Source: Acidobacteriota bacterium (GTDB lineage: Bacteria; Acidobacteriota; Blastocatellia; Pyrinomonadales; Pyrinomonadaceae). From it: DNA of 64,000 nucleotides. Position 1 is the first letter of the stretch. Each line of letters starts with the position of its first letter. Shown one piece after another: positions 1-8,115 of this stretch. Below the pieces are notes generated by a model. It saw only the letters and a program-made list of their open reading frames with translations, was not told the origin of the DNA and searched no databases. The stretch covers positions 434,001 to 498,000 of the forward strand of contig QQUY01000001.1 in NCBI GenBank assembly GCA_003385635.1, written 5' to 3'. The translations under genes were made by a program, and so were the position numbers.

Positions 1-1
1 C

Positions 2-151
2 GGGTATGAAGCAGACCTGAACGTGAAACTGGAGATCCGCCTTCAAGAGGTTGAGGAGCCTATCGAGGAGCCGCTAGAATCTGTCGAACTAGAACTGACC
101 GAAGAAGATCTCCGGACCCTTCGACGTATGAAGATAAGGGTTGACGACTGA
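2..151 (+). CDS. C-terminal fragment of an unidentified protein, cut by the window edge
   Basis: The frame is open from base 2 to a TGA at 149-151 and encodes 49 residues, rich in Glu and Leu and ending in LRRMKIRVDD. Two regularly spaced acidic stretches (EEPIEEP and ELTEEDL) suggest a helical, charged tail. The start lies outside the window and the family cannot be recognised from this piece. It lies 42 bases before the next gene on the same strand, so the two may be co-transcribed. The frame is supported by lack of stops and by a protein-like composition. Confidence 0.5.
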   Translation, partial: GYEADLNVKLEIRLQEVEEPIEEPLESVELELTEEDLRTLRRMKIRVDD

Positions 152-193
152 CATTCCCGGGATTGCCTCTCACAGCGCCTCCAACGCTGCATC

Positions 194-862
194 TTGAATA
201 ACTTCAACTATTTCAGAGAGATCGAATCGGCATTCGTGCGCCGTCGCGGCAAGAATCTGCTGTTAAGCCCTGTCGACTGGGCATTGATGGAATCGTGGGA
301 AGAGCAGGGCATTCCATTGCGTATCGTGCTTTCGACGATCGACGAATTGTTTGACCAGATCGAGGCGGATCCGAAACGCGCGGGTTCCATAAGGACGCTC
401 GGCTACTGCAGTGAGGCTGTCGAAGCCCGGTTTGCAACGTGGAAAGAGTCTCAGGTCGGCAAACCTGAAGGCGATGACGAGCCGGATGTCGCAAGCGAGG
501 GTCATGACGAGGCTGAGCGGCTTCGGCATCTGGCCAAAGATCTTAAAGGTCTTAGGGATTCATTTGAGGGGGCAGTCGAATCCGTTTTGAATTCGGCAGC
601 CGCCAGCCTGGAAGATCTGGCAAGACGCGATCTGTCAGCCGAGGACGCTGAACAGGAACTGGAACAACTGGACCACGAGATCGACAAGGCATTGGCGGAA
701 GCCGACGATCTATCAGTGCTTGAGGACGAAGCAAGGTCATCGCTCGGCGAAAAAGCTTCTCGTATGGAGGCCGATGTGCTCGACAGGACGATCGGCTTGA
801 TGGTAAAGAAACGGCTCCGGGAGCGTTCGGGTATACCGATGTTAGGGGCATTCAGATTGTAA
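194..862 (+). CDS. Hypothetical protein with acidic coiled-coil tail
   Basis: A 222-residue protein read from a TTG at 194; no in-frame ATG lies close by. The first ~75 residues form a compact region (FREIESAFVRRRGKNLLLSPVD, then a helix-rich stretch around ELFDQIEADP). The remainder, about residues 85-200, is a highly charged predicted coiled coil with many Glu, Asp, Leu and Arg. No signal peptide or membrane segment is visible, so it is probably cytoplasmic. It is followed 18 bases later by a small membrane protein and then an rRNA methyltransferase gene that overlaps it, so it probably belongs to that operon. I do not recognise the family and assign no function. Confidence 0.6.
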   Translation: MNNFNYFREIESAFVRRRGKNLLLSPVDWALMESWEEQGIPLRIVLSTIDELFDQIEADPKRAGSIRTLGYCSEAVEARFATWKESQVGKPEGDDEPDVASEGHDEAERLRHLAKDLKGLRDSFEGAVESVLNSAAASLEDLARRDLSAEDAEQELEQLDHEIDKALAEADDLSVLEDEARSSLGEKASRMEADVLDRTIGLMVKKRLRERSGIPMLGAFRL

Positions 863-880
863 AAATATGACAGGAGGAAT

Positions 881-1204
881 ATGAACAAGCTTCGGATCAA
901 GAAAATGGGAGTCTGGTCGCTGATGAAGATGTACGGGATCGTCGGTTTGATCATTGGACTGTTGATCGGGATCCCATACGGACTGGTGATCATCGTTTTC
1001 TCGCTTCTCGGAGCCAGCTTTGGAAGCAACGAGGCCCTTGCTATCGGAGGCGGTGGAATCGTGATGGGCATCGTCGTGATGATCGTGATACCGATTGCCT
1101 ACGCCGTCTTCGGGCTTATCGGCGGTGCATTTGCGGCTTTGATCTACAACCTCTTTGCAATGATCGCGGGCGGCATCGAGGTCGAGGTGGAACAGATCGG
1201 TTGA
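881..1204 (+). CDS. Small multi-spanning membrane protein, unknown function
   Basis: A 107-residue hydrophobic protein with a short basic N-terminus (MNKLRIKKMG). Gly/Ile/Val-rich segments at about residues 18-46 and 58-100 predict three or four membrane passes. A strong ribosome-binding site (AGGAGG) lies 6 bases before the ATG and fixes the start. Its stop overlaps the TTG start of the downstream methyltransferase gene (TTGA at 1201-1204), which suggests translational coupling. The high glycine content and short loops resemble small inner-membrane proteins of unknown role. No catalytic motif is visible. Confidence 0.7.
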   Translation: MNKLRIKKMGVWSLMKMYGIVGLIIGLLIGIPYGLVIIVFSLLGASFGSNEALAIGGGGIVMGIVVMIVIPIAYAVFGLIGGAFAALIYNLFAMIAGGIEVEVEQIG

Positions 1205-2394
1205 GCGAACGATACAAGATTGGAGACCGGCTCGAGGTTGAGGTCGTAAAGATTATTCCGAACGGCCTCGGCCTTTGTTTTGCCGAGAAGTTGACGCTGT
1301 TCGTGCCATTGTCGGCTCCCGGCGACCGGCTTGTCGTAGAGATCGCTGACTTAAGGGGCAGGACCGCGTTCGCGAAGATCCTGAAGGTCCTCGAAGAGTC
1401 TCCCGAACGCTCGGCTCCGGAATGCCGATATTTTGGCGAATGCGGCGGTTGTGATTTTCAGCACCTTACATATGAAGCTCAGCTTGGGGCCAAGCTGGAG
1501 ATCATTCGCGATTGTCTGAAGAGAATAGCGAAGATAGAAGAGGAACCCGAGATAAGCATTGTTCCTTGTCCGGAACCCTACGGTTATAGGCTCCGGACCC
1601 AGGTGCACGCTGATCCCCATTCGAAGGAAATAGGATTCTACAAGCGACAGTCCCACGATGTAATAGAGGCGGAAAGCTGTCCGATACTTGTCCCGGGACT
1701 GGACGAAACGATCGCAGACATAAGGTCGTCCTTCGACTGGTCGAATACCTCCCTTGGCACCATAAACATTGAGGCGGGATTTGCAGGCGGGAAGGCAAGC
1801 GTCTATTCGGAGGAGATCTTCCAGACTGTTAACGAGCTTGAATTCGAGGCCTCTGGGTTTCGATACGGGTTCGACGCCAGGTCGTTCTTCCAGGCGAACA
1901 AGTTCATGGTGGGCCCCCTTATCGAGGAAGCCGTTCGCGGCCATTCGGGAGACCTCGCGATCGACCTTTACTGCGGGATCGGTTTGTTCACGCTCCCGCT
2001 CGCGAGGTCTTTCGGATCGGTGATCGGGGTCGAGAGTTCTATGCCTTCCTTCCGGTTCGCGGAGAAGAATGCGCAAACTGCGGGACTTGAGAACGCGGTG
2101 TTCGTCAATTCAAGGGTTAAAAGGTTCCTCCAGGCCGAGCCCGAAAAACTGTCCGATGCCGATCTGGTGCTTGTCGATCCGCCGAGAAGCGGCGTCAAGG
2201 GAGCCGCGCTAAAGATGATCGCCAATGCCGCCCCGAAACGAATCACCTACGTCTCCTGTGACCCGTCCACGCTGGCAAGGGATGTACGTTTGCTGATCGA
2301 TAACGGCTACGAGATAGATCGTTTTACCGCTGTCGACCTGTTCCCGCAAACACATCACGTCGAGGCTGTTGTACACCTCTCCATCGATTCCTGA
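1201..2394 (+). CDS. rlmD: 23S rRNA (uracil-5-)-methyltransferase, RlmD/RumA family
   Basis: A 397-residue SAM-dependent methyltransferase that makes 5-methyluridine in RNA. An N-terminal TRAM-like beta domain (about residues 1-60) is followed by the iron-sulfur cysteines C75, C81, C84 and C160 typical of RumA/RlmD and RlmC. The SAM-binding region is around AIDLYCGIGLFTLPLA. The catalytic end has DPPRSG and the conserved cysteine in YVSCDPSTLARD, the nucleophile of this family. The TTG start overlaps the stop of the upstream membrane protein. The RlmD, RlmC and TrmA-like members are hard to separate by eye; the cluster cysteines make TrmA unlikely. Confidence 0.9.
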   Translation: MSERYKIGDRLEVEVVKIIPNGLGLCFAEKLTLFVPLSAPGDRLVVEIADLRGRTAFAKILKVLEESPERSAPECRYFGECGGCDFQHLTYEAQLGAKLEIIRDCLKRIAKIEEEPEISIVPCPEPYGYRLRTQVHADPHSKEIGFYKRQSHDVIEAESCPILVPGLDETIADIRSSFDWSNTSLGTINIEAGFAGGKASVYSEEIFQTVNELEFEASGFRYGFDARSFFQANKFMVGPLIEEAVRGHSGDLAIDLYCGIGLFTLPLARSFGSVIGVESSMPSFRFAEKNAQTAGLENAVFVNSRVKRFLQAEPEKLSDADLVLVDPPRSGVKGAALKMIANAAPKRITYVSCDPSTLARDVRLLIDNGYEIDRFTAVDLFPQTHHVEAVVHLSIDS

Positions 2395-2475
2395 ACCTTT
2401 GCACGCAACCTTCCGTTAAACCTTGGACACTCAGCAGGTTTGAACAAGAAGCAGGCACTTTATTAGACTTCAGTT

Positions 2476-3462
2476 ATGGCAAGAAAGAAATCCGGCGACG
2501 GCGAAGATTCAGCCGCAAACGGCAAAAGCAAGAATATCCGCTGCAGATACTGCGGACAGCGGAATTCTGTAAAGCAGAACTACAAGAACGGGCAGGCGAA
2601 CTGCGGCAAATGCAAACTGCCGCTTTCAGACGAACCACACAAGAAGTTTGCCGACCTTTTGAAGCACGATTATGTACATCCGGCTGACAGCAAGGCGCTT
2701 GCGGCCTTGCGAGCGATTCCCGGAATCGATTCGGCGCTGAAGCAGCTGCTCAAGGTTACTGGCGAGAAAGCTATCCGCGTGACCTTTATGGCGAGCGCCG
2801 TGAAGGTCACTCCTACCCAGTGTCCCGACCTGCACGCCAAGCTTCAGGTCGCTTGCACCACGCTTGGTGTAGATATGCCGGACCTTTACATTCAGCAGAA
2901 TCCTATCGTGAACGCGTTCACGGGAGGAGTCGACCAGCCGATCATCGTGCTGCACTCTGGATTGCTCGAGCGGCTTAATGACGAGGAGACCCTTGCGGTG
3001 ATCGCCCACGAGGTTGGACACATTCACGCCGAACACGTCCTTTACCTGACTGCCGCCCAGCTTATTCTCGCGGTGGCGACCATACCCCTCGCATCGCTTC
3101 CGATCGCGGGGATAATAAAAGAACTTCTCACTGCCACGATGCGCGGAGCGCTTTTGGCATGGATGAGACGCGCAGAGCTTTCATGTGACCGCGCCGCGCT
3201 GTTGGTCACTCAGGACCCGCATGTGATCGGAAAGACGATGATGAAGCTTGCGGGAGGTACCCTTGCGTCAAAGATCGATTACGATCTGTTCCTGGAGCAG
3301 GCAAGGGAGTTTCAGAGGGACTACGACGACAAATTGCTCGACAAGTTCTGGGCGGATATCATCAACGCCGGATTAACGCATCCGTTCCCGATCTGGCGCG
3401 TGTCCGAGATCCTTGAATGGGTCGAGAGCGGCCAGTACAAGGAACTGATGGATTCGAAATAG
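2476..3462 (+). CDS. M48-family zinc metalloprotease with N-terminal zinc ribbon
   Basis: A 328-residue protein. Near the N-terminus two CxxC pairs (C23/C26 and C43/C46) form a probable zinc ribbon. The catalytic HEVGH motif is at residues 178-182, followed by a hydrophobic stretch (about 190-220) and the downstream glutamate region RRAELSCDRAA that supplies the third zinc ligand in M48 peptidases. The hydrophobic hairpin after the active site suggests membrane association. The family is HtpX/Ste24-like, but the protein lacks the several transmembrane helices of true HtpX. A good intrinsic terminator follows 35 bases after the stop. Confidence 0.88.
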   Translation: MARKKSGDGEDSAANGKSKNIRCRYCGQRNSVKQNYKNGQANCGKCKLPLSDEPHKKFADLLKHDYVHPADSKALAALRAIPGIDSALKQLLKVTGEKAIRVTFMASAVKVTPTQCPDLHAKLQVACTTLGVDMPDLYIQQNPIVNAFTGGVDQPIIVLHSGLLERLNDEETLAVIAHEVGHIHAEHVLYLTAAQLILAVATIPLASLPIAGIIKELLTATMRGALLAWMRRAELSCDRAALLVTQDPHVIGKTMMKLAGGTLASKIDYDLFLEQAREFQRDYDDKLLDKFWADIINAGLTHPFPIWRVSEILEWVESGQYKELMDSK

Positions 3463-3496
3463 TTTGGAGAGCTGACTGAATTTGGTGAGTTAGTAG

Positions 3497-3522
3497 TGGC
3501 GGGGCTTGTCCCCGCCATTTTT
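3497..3522 (+). terminator. Rho-independent terminator after the M48 gene
   Basis: A perfect 8-bp stem, TGGCGGGG with CCCCGCCA, around a 5-base loop is followed by five T residues. It lies 35 bases past the M48 stop codon. Confidence 0.8.
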
Positions 3523-3529
3523 GTTTAGC

Positions 3530-3590
3530 TCGCCCATTTATGGGTGGGACATCTATTTGCCGCGTCCGACCCGTGAACGGGTCGGCTAAA
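3530..3590. repeat. REP-like intergenic palindromes (CCCGTGAACGGG family)
   Basis: Two small hairpins lie here: CCCAT-TT-ATGGG at 3532-3543 and CCGACCC-GTGAAC-GGGTCGG at 3566-3585, the latter followed by CTAAACC. The same CCCGTGAACGGG core followed by CTAAAC recurs at 22916-22937. This marks a dispersed palindromic intergenic repeat rather than a gene-specific terminator. Confidence 0.65.
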
Positions 3591-3623
3591 CCAACATCTA
3601 AAAGAACTTCTAATCCGGCGTCG

Positions 3624-3935
3624 TCACTCCCCCAGATAATCCGTTAACCATTTTCGGTATCCATCCGAGACCTCCGAAGCCTGAACCGCAACGATCTCCG
3701 GTTCTTCATAGCTGTGATTCTGAAGCAGCCATTCTTCCAGTTCAGCGTACTTCGATTCATCGGTCTTGATCAGAAGCAGATGTTCAGTGTCTTTTTCGAT
3801 CGCCCCCTTCCAGGAATAGAAGGAGGTCATTTTCGGCAGGACCTGCACACAGGCGGCAAGCTTTTGAATGACGATAGCTTCGGCGAGCTTTTCCGCTTCC
3901 TTTGTATCAGGGGCAGTTGTGAAGACTATGAGCAT
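3624..3935 (-). CDS. cutA: CutA1-family divalent-cation tolerance protein
   Basis: A 103-residue protein, matching the usual CutA length when started at the ATG at 3935. A longer frame running back to 4019 adds 28 residues with no family similarity. Recognisable features are the start MLIVFTTAPD, the KLAACVQVLP strand and the core SFYSWKGAIEKDTEHLLLIKT, ending in EPEIVAVQ and GYRKWL. CutA proteins form stable trimers and bind divalent copper-like ions; their cellular role is still debated. It lies downstream of the LOG gene on the same strand, separated by 123 bases. Confidence 0.9.
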   Translation of the reverse strand: MLIVFTTAPDTKEAEKLAEAIVIQKLAACVQVLPKMTSFYSWKGAIEKDTEHLLLIKTDESKYAELEEWLLQNHSYEEPEIVAVQASEVSDGYRKWLTDYLGE

Positions 3936-4058
3936 TTTGTGAGCTTCGGGAAACGGCGGATAATGCGGTCCGAAGAGCTTTAGCTTGTCGCCGTTTCCCG
4001 CAAAAGATGATCGGCGCATGCTAAGATTTGCGCGACAAATCTATGCGCAAACGCTGGT

Positions 4059-4877
4059 CTAAACATTTTCTTCCGGGTTCACTGCAGCCGTAGAGTTACC
4101 GTTCTCGATGCAGCAGCTAATGATGAACTCGACAGCGTCTTCCGGCGAATCCGTCAGGTACATGAGACCCAGATCCTCCGGACTTATGTTCTTCTCTGAA
4201 AGCATCGTCGACTGTATCCACGAGAGCATTCCTTTCCAATACGAAGAGCCGAACATTACGACAGGGAAGTTTCTTATCTTGCGCGTCTGGATCAGCGTCA
4301 GAGCCTCAAAGATCTCGTCCATCGTCCCAAATCCGCCCGGGAAGATAACGTACGCGTTAGAGTACTTCACGAACATCGTCTTGCGAACCATGAAGTACTT
4401 GAAAGAGAGTTCGTGGGTTTGGTACGGGTTCGGCTCCTGCTCGAACGGGAGCTCAATGTTGCAGCCTACCGAAACACCTCCCGCTTCGTATGCACCGCGG
4501 TTACCGGCCTCCATTATCCCGGGGCCCCCGCCTGTGATCACTTCGAATCCGGCTTCAGCGAGAAGCCTTCCGGTTTCGCGGGCTGCCTTGTAATACTCAT
4601 TGTCTTCCGGTGTCCTGGCAGAACCGAAGATGGAAACGCCTTGTGTGATCGTGGCTAGCGCATCAAAACCGTCTACGCACTCGCTCATGATGCGGAAGAC
4701 CCTCCAGGAATCCGAACTCTTGAACTGGTCGCTCGGCTCCGGGGAACGCAGAAGCGCTTCGTCCTCGGTCACATGCCAGACGAGTTTGCTCTGCGCTTTC
4801 GCCTCTGCTACGGTCGCCGGCTCTTCCTGAGTCTTGTGACGCAAGCGCCTGCCCTTCTTTAGTTTCTTTTCAGTCAT
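4059..4877 (-). CDS. LOG-family nucleotide phosphoribohydrolase-like protein
   Basis: A 272-residue protein of the LOG/TIGR00730 (Rossmann-like lysine-decarboxylase fold) family. The diagnostic motifs are GGGPGIMEAGNRGA and PGGFGTMDE, which bind the nucleotide and carry the catalytic Arg/Glu in cytokinin-activating LOG enzymes. About 75 residues precede the fold and are basic, then acidic (KKLKKGRRLRHKTQ), longer than in minimal LOG proteins. The bacterial substrate is probably a nucleoside 5'-monophosphate such as AMP, but this cannot be read from sequence. It starts 31 bases after the fabI stop and probably shares its transcript. Confidence 0.88.
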   Translation of the reverse strand: MTEKKLKKGRRLRHKTQEEPATVAEAKAQSKLVWHVTEDEALLRSPEPSDQFKSSDSWRVFRIMSECVDGFDALATITQGVSIFGSARTPEDNEYYKAARETGRLLAEAGFEVITGGGPGIMEAGNRGAYEAGGVSVGCNIELPFEQEPNPYQTHELSFKYFMVRKTMFVKYSNAYVIFPGGFGTMDEIFEALTLIQTRKIRNFPVVMFGSSYWKGMLSWIQSTMLSEKNISPEDLGLMYLTDSPEDAVEFIISCCIENGNSTAAVNPEENV

Positions 4878-4908
4878 ATCTGTTTTATTCCGCTGATCAG
4901 AAGGACCA

Positions 4909-5670
4909 TTAGATGCCCATTATGTTATATCCGCAATCGACGTAGATGGTTTCACCAGTTATGCCGGACGATAGGTCGCTGACCAGGAACATCGCCGTGT
5001 CGCCTACTTCGCGTGCCTCGACGTTCCTCTTTAAAGGTGATCGTTCTTCGACGTGCTTTAGGAACCCTGTCAGGTTCTTCACACCGCGTGCAGACAGGGT
5101 GTTCAGTGGTCCCGCGCTGATCGCATTGACACGAATGCCGTGCCTACCGAGATCATTTGCCAGATACCTTGTGCAGGATTCGAGGGCCGATTTCGCTACG
5201 CCCATCACGTTATAGTTCTCGACCACTTTCTCAGCTCCGTAATAACTCATAGTCACTACGCTGCCGCCGTTTTTCATCAATGGCTTGGCACTTCTTGAAA
5301 CCTGCGCCAGAGAAAAGGCGCTGATCTCGAGAGCTGTCAAAAACGCGTCCCTTGTGGTCGCGAGAAATTCCCCTTCAAGTGCTTCTCGTGGTGCGAAAGC
5401 GATCGAATGTATAAGGAAATCGAGACGGCCGTATTTTTTATCGATCGACTCGAACGCGGAGTCGACCTCGGCCTGGTTCGTGACGTCGCAGGGTATCAGC
5501 AACGTGTCTTCCAGATCGGCGGTGACCTTTTCAACGTTTCTTAGCAGCCGTTCGCCCTGGTAGGTAAAAGCAACTTTGGCGCCTTGGCCGATGCACGATT
5601 CGGCGCATGCCCAGGCGATCGACCGTTTGTTCGCCACACCCAGTACCAGTCCCACTCTGTCATTTAACAT
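4909..5670 (-). CDS. fabI: Enoyl-[acyl-carrier-protein] reductase, FabI type
   Basis: A 253-residue short-chain dehydrogenase-like reductase that carries out the last step of each fatty-acid elongation cycle, reducing trans-2-enoyl-ACP with NAD(P)H. The N-terminus GLVLGVANKRSIAWACA is the FabI version of the dinucleotide-binding loop. The catalytic pair is Tyr153 and Lys160, in the FabI spacing Y-x6-K. SAGPLNTLSARG and the C-terminal TGETIYVDCGYNIMG are also typical. The ATG at 5670 is preceded by a GAGGATC ribosome-binding site. Length and motifs agree closely with the family, so it should be the cytosolic FAS II enzyme and a triclosan-type target. Confidence 0.96.
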   Translation of the reverse strand: MLNDRVGLVLGVANKRSIAWACAESCIGQGAKVAFTYQGERLLRNVEKVTADLEDTLLIPCDVTNQAEVDSAFESIDKKYGRLDFLIHSIAFAPREALEGEFLATTRDAFLTALEISAFSLAQVSRSAKPLMKNGGSVVTMSYYGAEKVVENYNVMGVAKSALESCTRYLANDLGRHGIRVNAISAGPLNTLSARGVKNLTGFLKHVEERSPLKRNVEAREVGDTAMFLVSDLSSGITGETIYVDCGYNIMGI

Positions 5671-5714
5671 TCTGTGATCCTCACAACTATTTACTTTTAG
5701 TCTGTACTACGCCT

Positions 5715-6509
5715 TCAGGCGTCCGAGTACGTCTTCTGAAGCTGTTGAAAGTCCATCCATCTGATATCAACGTCAACGGGAGTCGACTTGAAATGATCAG
5801 CCACCGTCGACCTGAGTTCCGCTTCGGATTCCCGGTCAAGCTGGGTTACAAGTAGCAGCAGCAAACGCACCTTTGATCCCCTTCGAATCTCGTTCACTGC
5901 GTTCCTGGCGATCGTCGCCTCCCGAAAAAGCCGTTTTATCTTCTTTTTCGGCACTTTCGGCTCAACAAGGAATAACACGCTTATGAACACGACCAAATGA
6001 CCGTCGAGCAAAACCGCATCGAAGTCCGCAGCTCCCAGTGTCACCTTCCGCATCAGCGGAATCCCAGCCTCGTTCTGGATTCGCCTCAGCGCGAGATCCT
6101 CAGCGACTATGTACGCCGCTCGGAGATCAGCCATTTGAGCGTCATCGACCGCGAGAATGCTTCCGAGTTCTGAGACCTCAAGATTGAGCCGTCTTTTCTG
6201 CTTTTCGGGCGATGTCGTCCGCCAGTTTATGGATCCGTCATCTGCTGAAACTGCGAGCTGTCGCGAATGCCTGACTACCAGCCAGGTTACAAATGACACG
6301 CCTACAACAGAAAAGAGCAACAAGAAGAGTATCAGGAGCCAGCTTTGGACGGAGGAAAGGGAATCCGAGGCAAAGGCCAGTATGAGCGATACGGCGAGGC
6401 AGACGACCGCGATCAACGCGATGATCAAGAAGAGATAGTTGCGCGGCGAGAGCCCCCTGGGATCCCGGGCATCGCTCTCCTGACCGGCGGCCTCAACGTC
6501 AGTCGTCAT
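5715..6509 (-). CDS. Hypothetical protein with two N-terminal membrane helices
   Basis: A 264-residue protein started at the ATG at 6509; a TTG 21 bases upstream would add seven residues. After a short polar N-terminus there are two hydrophobic segments, about residues 24-48 and 55-80. The remainder is probably a cytoplasmic alpha/beta domain with segments such as LGAADFDAVLLDGHLVVFISVLF and a basic stretch KVPKKKIKRLFREA. The domain could be nuclease-like or NERD-like, but no catalytic set is convincing. It lies between fabI (44 bases away) and the PfkB kinase. Function unknown. Confidence 0.7.
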   Translation of the reverse strand: MTTDVEAAGQESDARDPRGLSPRNYLFLIIALIAVVCLAVSLILAFASDSLSSVQSWLLILFLLLFSVVGVSFVTWLVVRHSRQLAVSADDGSINWRTTSPEKQKRRLNLEVSELGSILAVDDAQMADLRAAYIVAEDLALRRIQNEAGIPLMRKVTLGAADFDAVLLDGHLVVFISVLFLVEPKVPKKKIKRLFREATIARNAVNEIRRGSKVRLLLLLVTQLDRESEAELRSTVADHFKSTPVDVDIRWMDFQQLQKTYSDA

Positions 6510-6530
6510 TGTCCTACGTCCGATTAGCAA

Positions 6531-6550
6531 GGCCCGGTCTGCGCCGGGCC
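6531..6550 (-). terminator. Probable terminator of the PfkB gene
   Basis: Read on the minus strand, GGCCCGG and CCGGGCC form a GC-rich hairpin followed by TTGCTAAT. It lies 30 bases beyond the stop of the PfkB kinase gene and just before the next start. The U-tract is weak, so it may be inefficient. Confidence 0.5.
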
Positions 6551-6579
6551 CAGAAGTGTCTATTGACCCTGCTAGCGCA

Positions 6580-7518
6580 TCAGGAGCCGGCCATCGTAGC
6601 CTGCTCGAAAGGGATTTCTTCGAAGTGGGTAAACCTCTTGAAGTCTCTGAAGCGCCCGTTGATGTCAGGGTAATCCAGTCCGTTCACCCGCTCGGTTCCG
6701 AACTTCTCAACGTTAAATGACGCCATCACCGATCCGTAGATCATCGCGCGGCGCAATGCCTCGTTATTGATCTTGTCGCGGCTCGCAAGGTATCCCATGA
6801 ATCCGCCGGCAAACGTGTCTCCCGCTCCTGTCGGGTCAAATACCTGCTCAAGAGGGTAAGCGGGAATCGCAAAATAAGCGTCTTTGGTAAAGAGTGCGGC
6901 ACCGTACTCGCCGCGTTTAATCACGATGGCCTTCGGGCCCCAGCTCAGAAGCTCTTTGGCAGCCGTGATCACGTTTGGAACGCTGGCGAGCTGGCGCGCC
7001 TCGGCGTCGTTGATTATCACGCAGTCGACCATTTTCACGGTCTTGATTACCTCGTCCTTCATCGAGTCGATCCAAAAGTTCATCGTATCCATTGCGACAA
7101 ATTCCGCATTCGACTGAGAACGAACGTCTCTCTGAAGTTTAGGGACGATGTTTGCGAGAAACAGCAGTTTGGAATCTTTGGACCGGTCGGAAAGCTTGGG
7201 GTCAAAGGTCTCGAACACGTTCAACTGTGTGTCCAGCGTATGGGCCGTGTTCATATCGTAGTCGTAGCGCCCTTTCCAGAAGAACGTCTTGCCGTCCTCT
7301 ACGACCTCAATGTCGTCCGTATTCACCCGATGATGGCGAAAGAGTTTCCACTCGTCTTCACCAAAATCGCCGCCGACCACCCCGACCACGTTCACATCGG
7401 AAAAGAAGCTTGCCGAAAAAGAGAAATGAGTGGCGGCACCGCCGAGTACCCTGTCGCGCTTGCCAAATGGTGTCTCAAGCGAATCGAACGCTACAGAACC
7501 TACTGCTGTTACTGACAT
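6580..7518 (-). CDS. PfkB-family carbohydrate/nucleoside kinase
   Basis: A 312-residue ribokinase-fold kinase. The N-terminal glycine pair sits in VLGGAATHFSFSAS and the C-terminal signature is DPTGAGDTFAGG. In this family GAGD (residues 231-234) forms the anion hole and its aspartate, D234, is the catalytic base. The length is normal. The substrate cannot be read from the motifs; adenosine kinase-like and sugar kinase members look alike here. The mtnP gene is encoded 1.1 kb upstream on the same strand, so a nucleoside or thioribose salvage substrate is possible, but that is inference. Its 198-base upstream region carries a heptanucleotide repeat array. Confidence 0.9.
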   Translation of the reverse strand: MSVTAVGSVAFDSLETPFGKRDRVLGGAATHFSFSASFFSDVNVVGVVGGDFGEDEWKLFRHHRVNTDDIEVVEDGKTFFWKGRYDYDMNTAHTLDTQLNVFETFDPKLSDRSKDSKLLFLANIVPKLQRDVRSQSNAEFVAMDTMNFWIDSMKDEVIKTVKMVDCVIINDAEARQLASVPNVITAAKELLSWGPKAIVIKRGEYGAALFTKDAYFAIPAYPLEQVFDPTGAGDTFAGGFMGYLASRDKINNEALRRAMIYGSVMASFNVEKFGTERVNGLDYPDINGRFRDFKRFTHFEEIPFEQATMAGS

Positions 7519-7596
7519 AATCGAAAATATCTCCTGACTGCGAAAAGGCTTGATTATAAGGGGTCAGGCGGGGCCTTGCAAAGAAGCGGGCGAAGG

Positions 7597-7624
7597 AAGG
7601 ACTGAGACGAAAGTACTGGGGACT
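7597..7624. repeat. Short heptad repeat, unit GGACTGA, opposite in sense to the neighbouring array
   Basis: GGACTGA occurs at 7597-7603 and again exactly 21 bases (three 7-nt steps) later at 7618-7624, with the degenerate unit GTACTGG between. It is the reverse complement of the TCAGTCC phase of the array at 7665-7720, so the two blocks can pair as a long imperfect hairpin. Confidence 0.55.
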
Positions 7625-7664
7625 GAGATAAGACCTTGACTCATCTCGAAAGTCCAGCTCATCG

Positions 7665-7720
7665 TCCTCAGTCCTCAGTCCTCAGTCCTCAGTCCTCAGT
7701 CCTCAGTCCTCAGTCCTCAG
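7665..7720. repeat. Perfect heptanucleotide tandem array, (TCCTCAG)x8
   Basis: Eight exact copies of TCCTCAG fill 56 bases. The array overlaps the 3' end of the VOC gene on the minus strand: the TGA at 7717-7719 is made by the repeat (CTGAGGACTGA phase). The same unit recurs at 36815-36842. There are no spacers of CRISPR type. Confidence 0.95.
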
Positions 7721-8097
7721 TCCTTAACCCTCCACGGCGGATGTTTCCGGTTTTCTCCCGCATGAAAGAGGATGATGCGGTTTCCGTCCGGATCAACAAG
7801 CGCTGCTTCGCGCCACAACCACTCCTTGTCCTCCGGCCCGGATTCAAAGGAAATACCTTTCGCACGCAGACCCGAGACTGTCGAATCCAGGTCTTCGCAT
7901 TCAAAATATAGGACTATTGAGTTGTTTGCTGTATCTTCGTCAGTTTCGTGGATAGAAAGGGTGGATTCGCCATCCGGGCACTCAAACCGGACATACCGGG
8001 GTGAGGAATCGACGATCAGATTCAGCCCTAGACGTGTATAGAAGCGAATGCTCGCTTCCGCGTCGATCGTGAAAATGGTTACCTGGTTAAGGTTCAT
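7717..8097 (-). CDS. VOC-superfamily (glyoxalase/dioxygenase-like) protein
   Basis: A 126-residue single-domain VOC protein. The two beta-alpha-beta-beta-beta modules are visible: MNLNQVTIFTIDAEASIRFY at the start and the second module from about residue 62, with the classical ending ALVDPDGNRIILFH. Relatives include glyoxalase I and antibiotic-binding proteins, but metal ligands are not obvious enough to name a substrate. The last residues before the stop, and the stop itself, run into a heptanucleotide repeat array. It begins 18 bases after the stop of the upstream exported protein gene. Confidence 0.82.
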   Translation of the reverse strand: MNLNQVTIFTIDAEASIRFYTRLGLNLIVDSSPRYVRFECPDGESTLSIHETDEDTANNSIVLYFECEDLDSTVSGLRAKGISFESGPEDKEWLWREAALVDPDGNRIILFHAGENRKHPPWRVKD

Positions 8098-8115
8098 AGC
8101 CGCAGGCGGGTCCGG

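Noticed and set aside
3936..4019. N-terminal extension of CutA
   Set aside because: The 28 extra residues do not match the family and the ATG at 3935 gives the usual length.
7665..7720. Possible CRISPR array because of eight perfect repeats
   Set aside because: Units are 7 nt with no spacers and no cas genes nearby; it is a simple tandem array.
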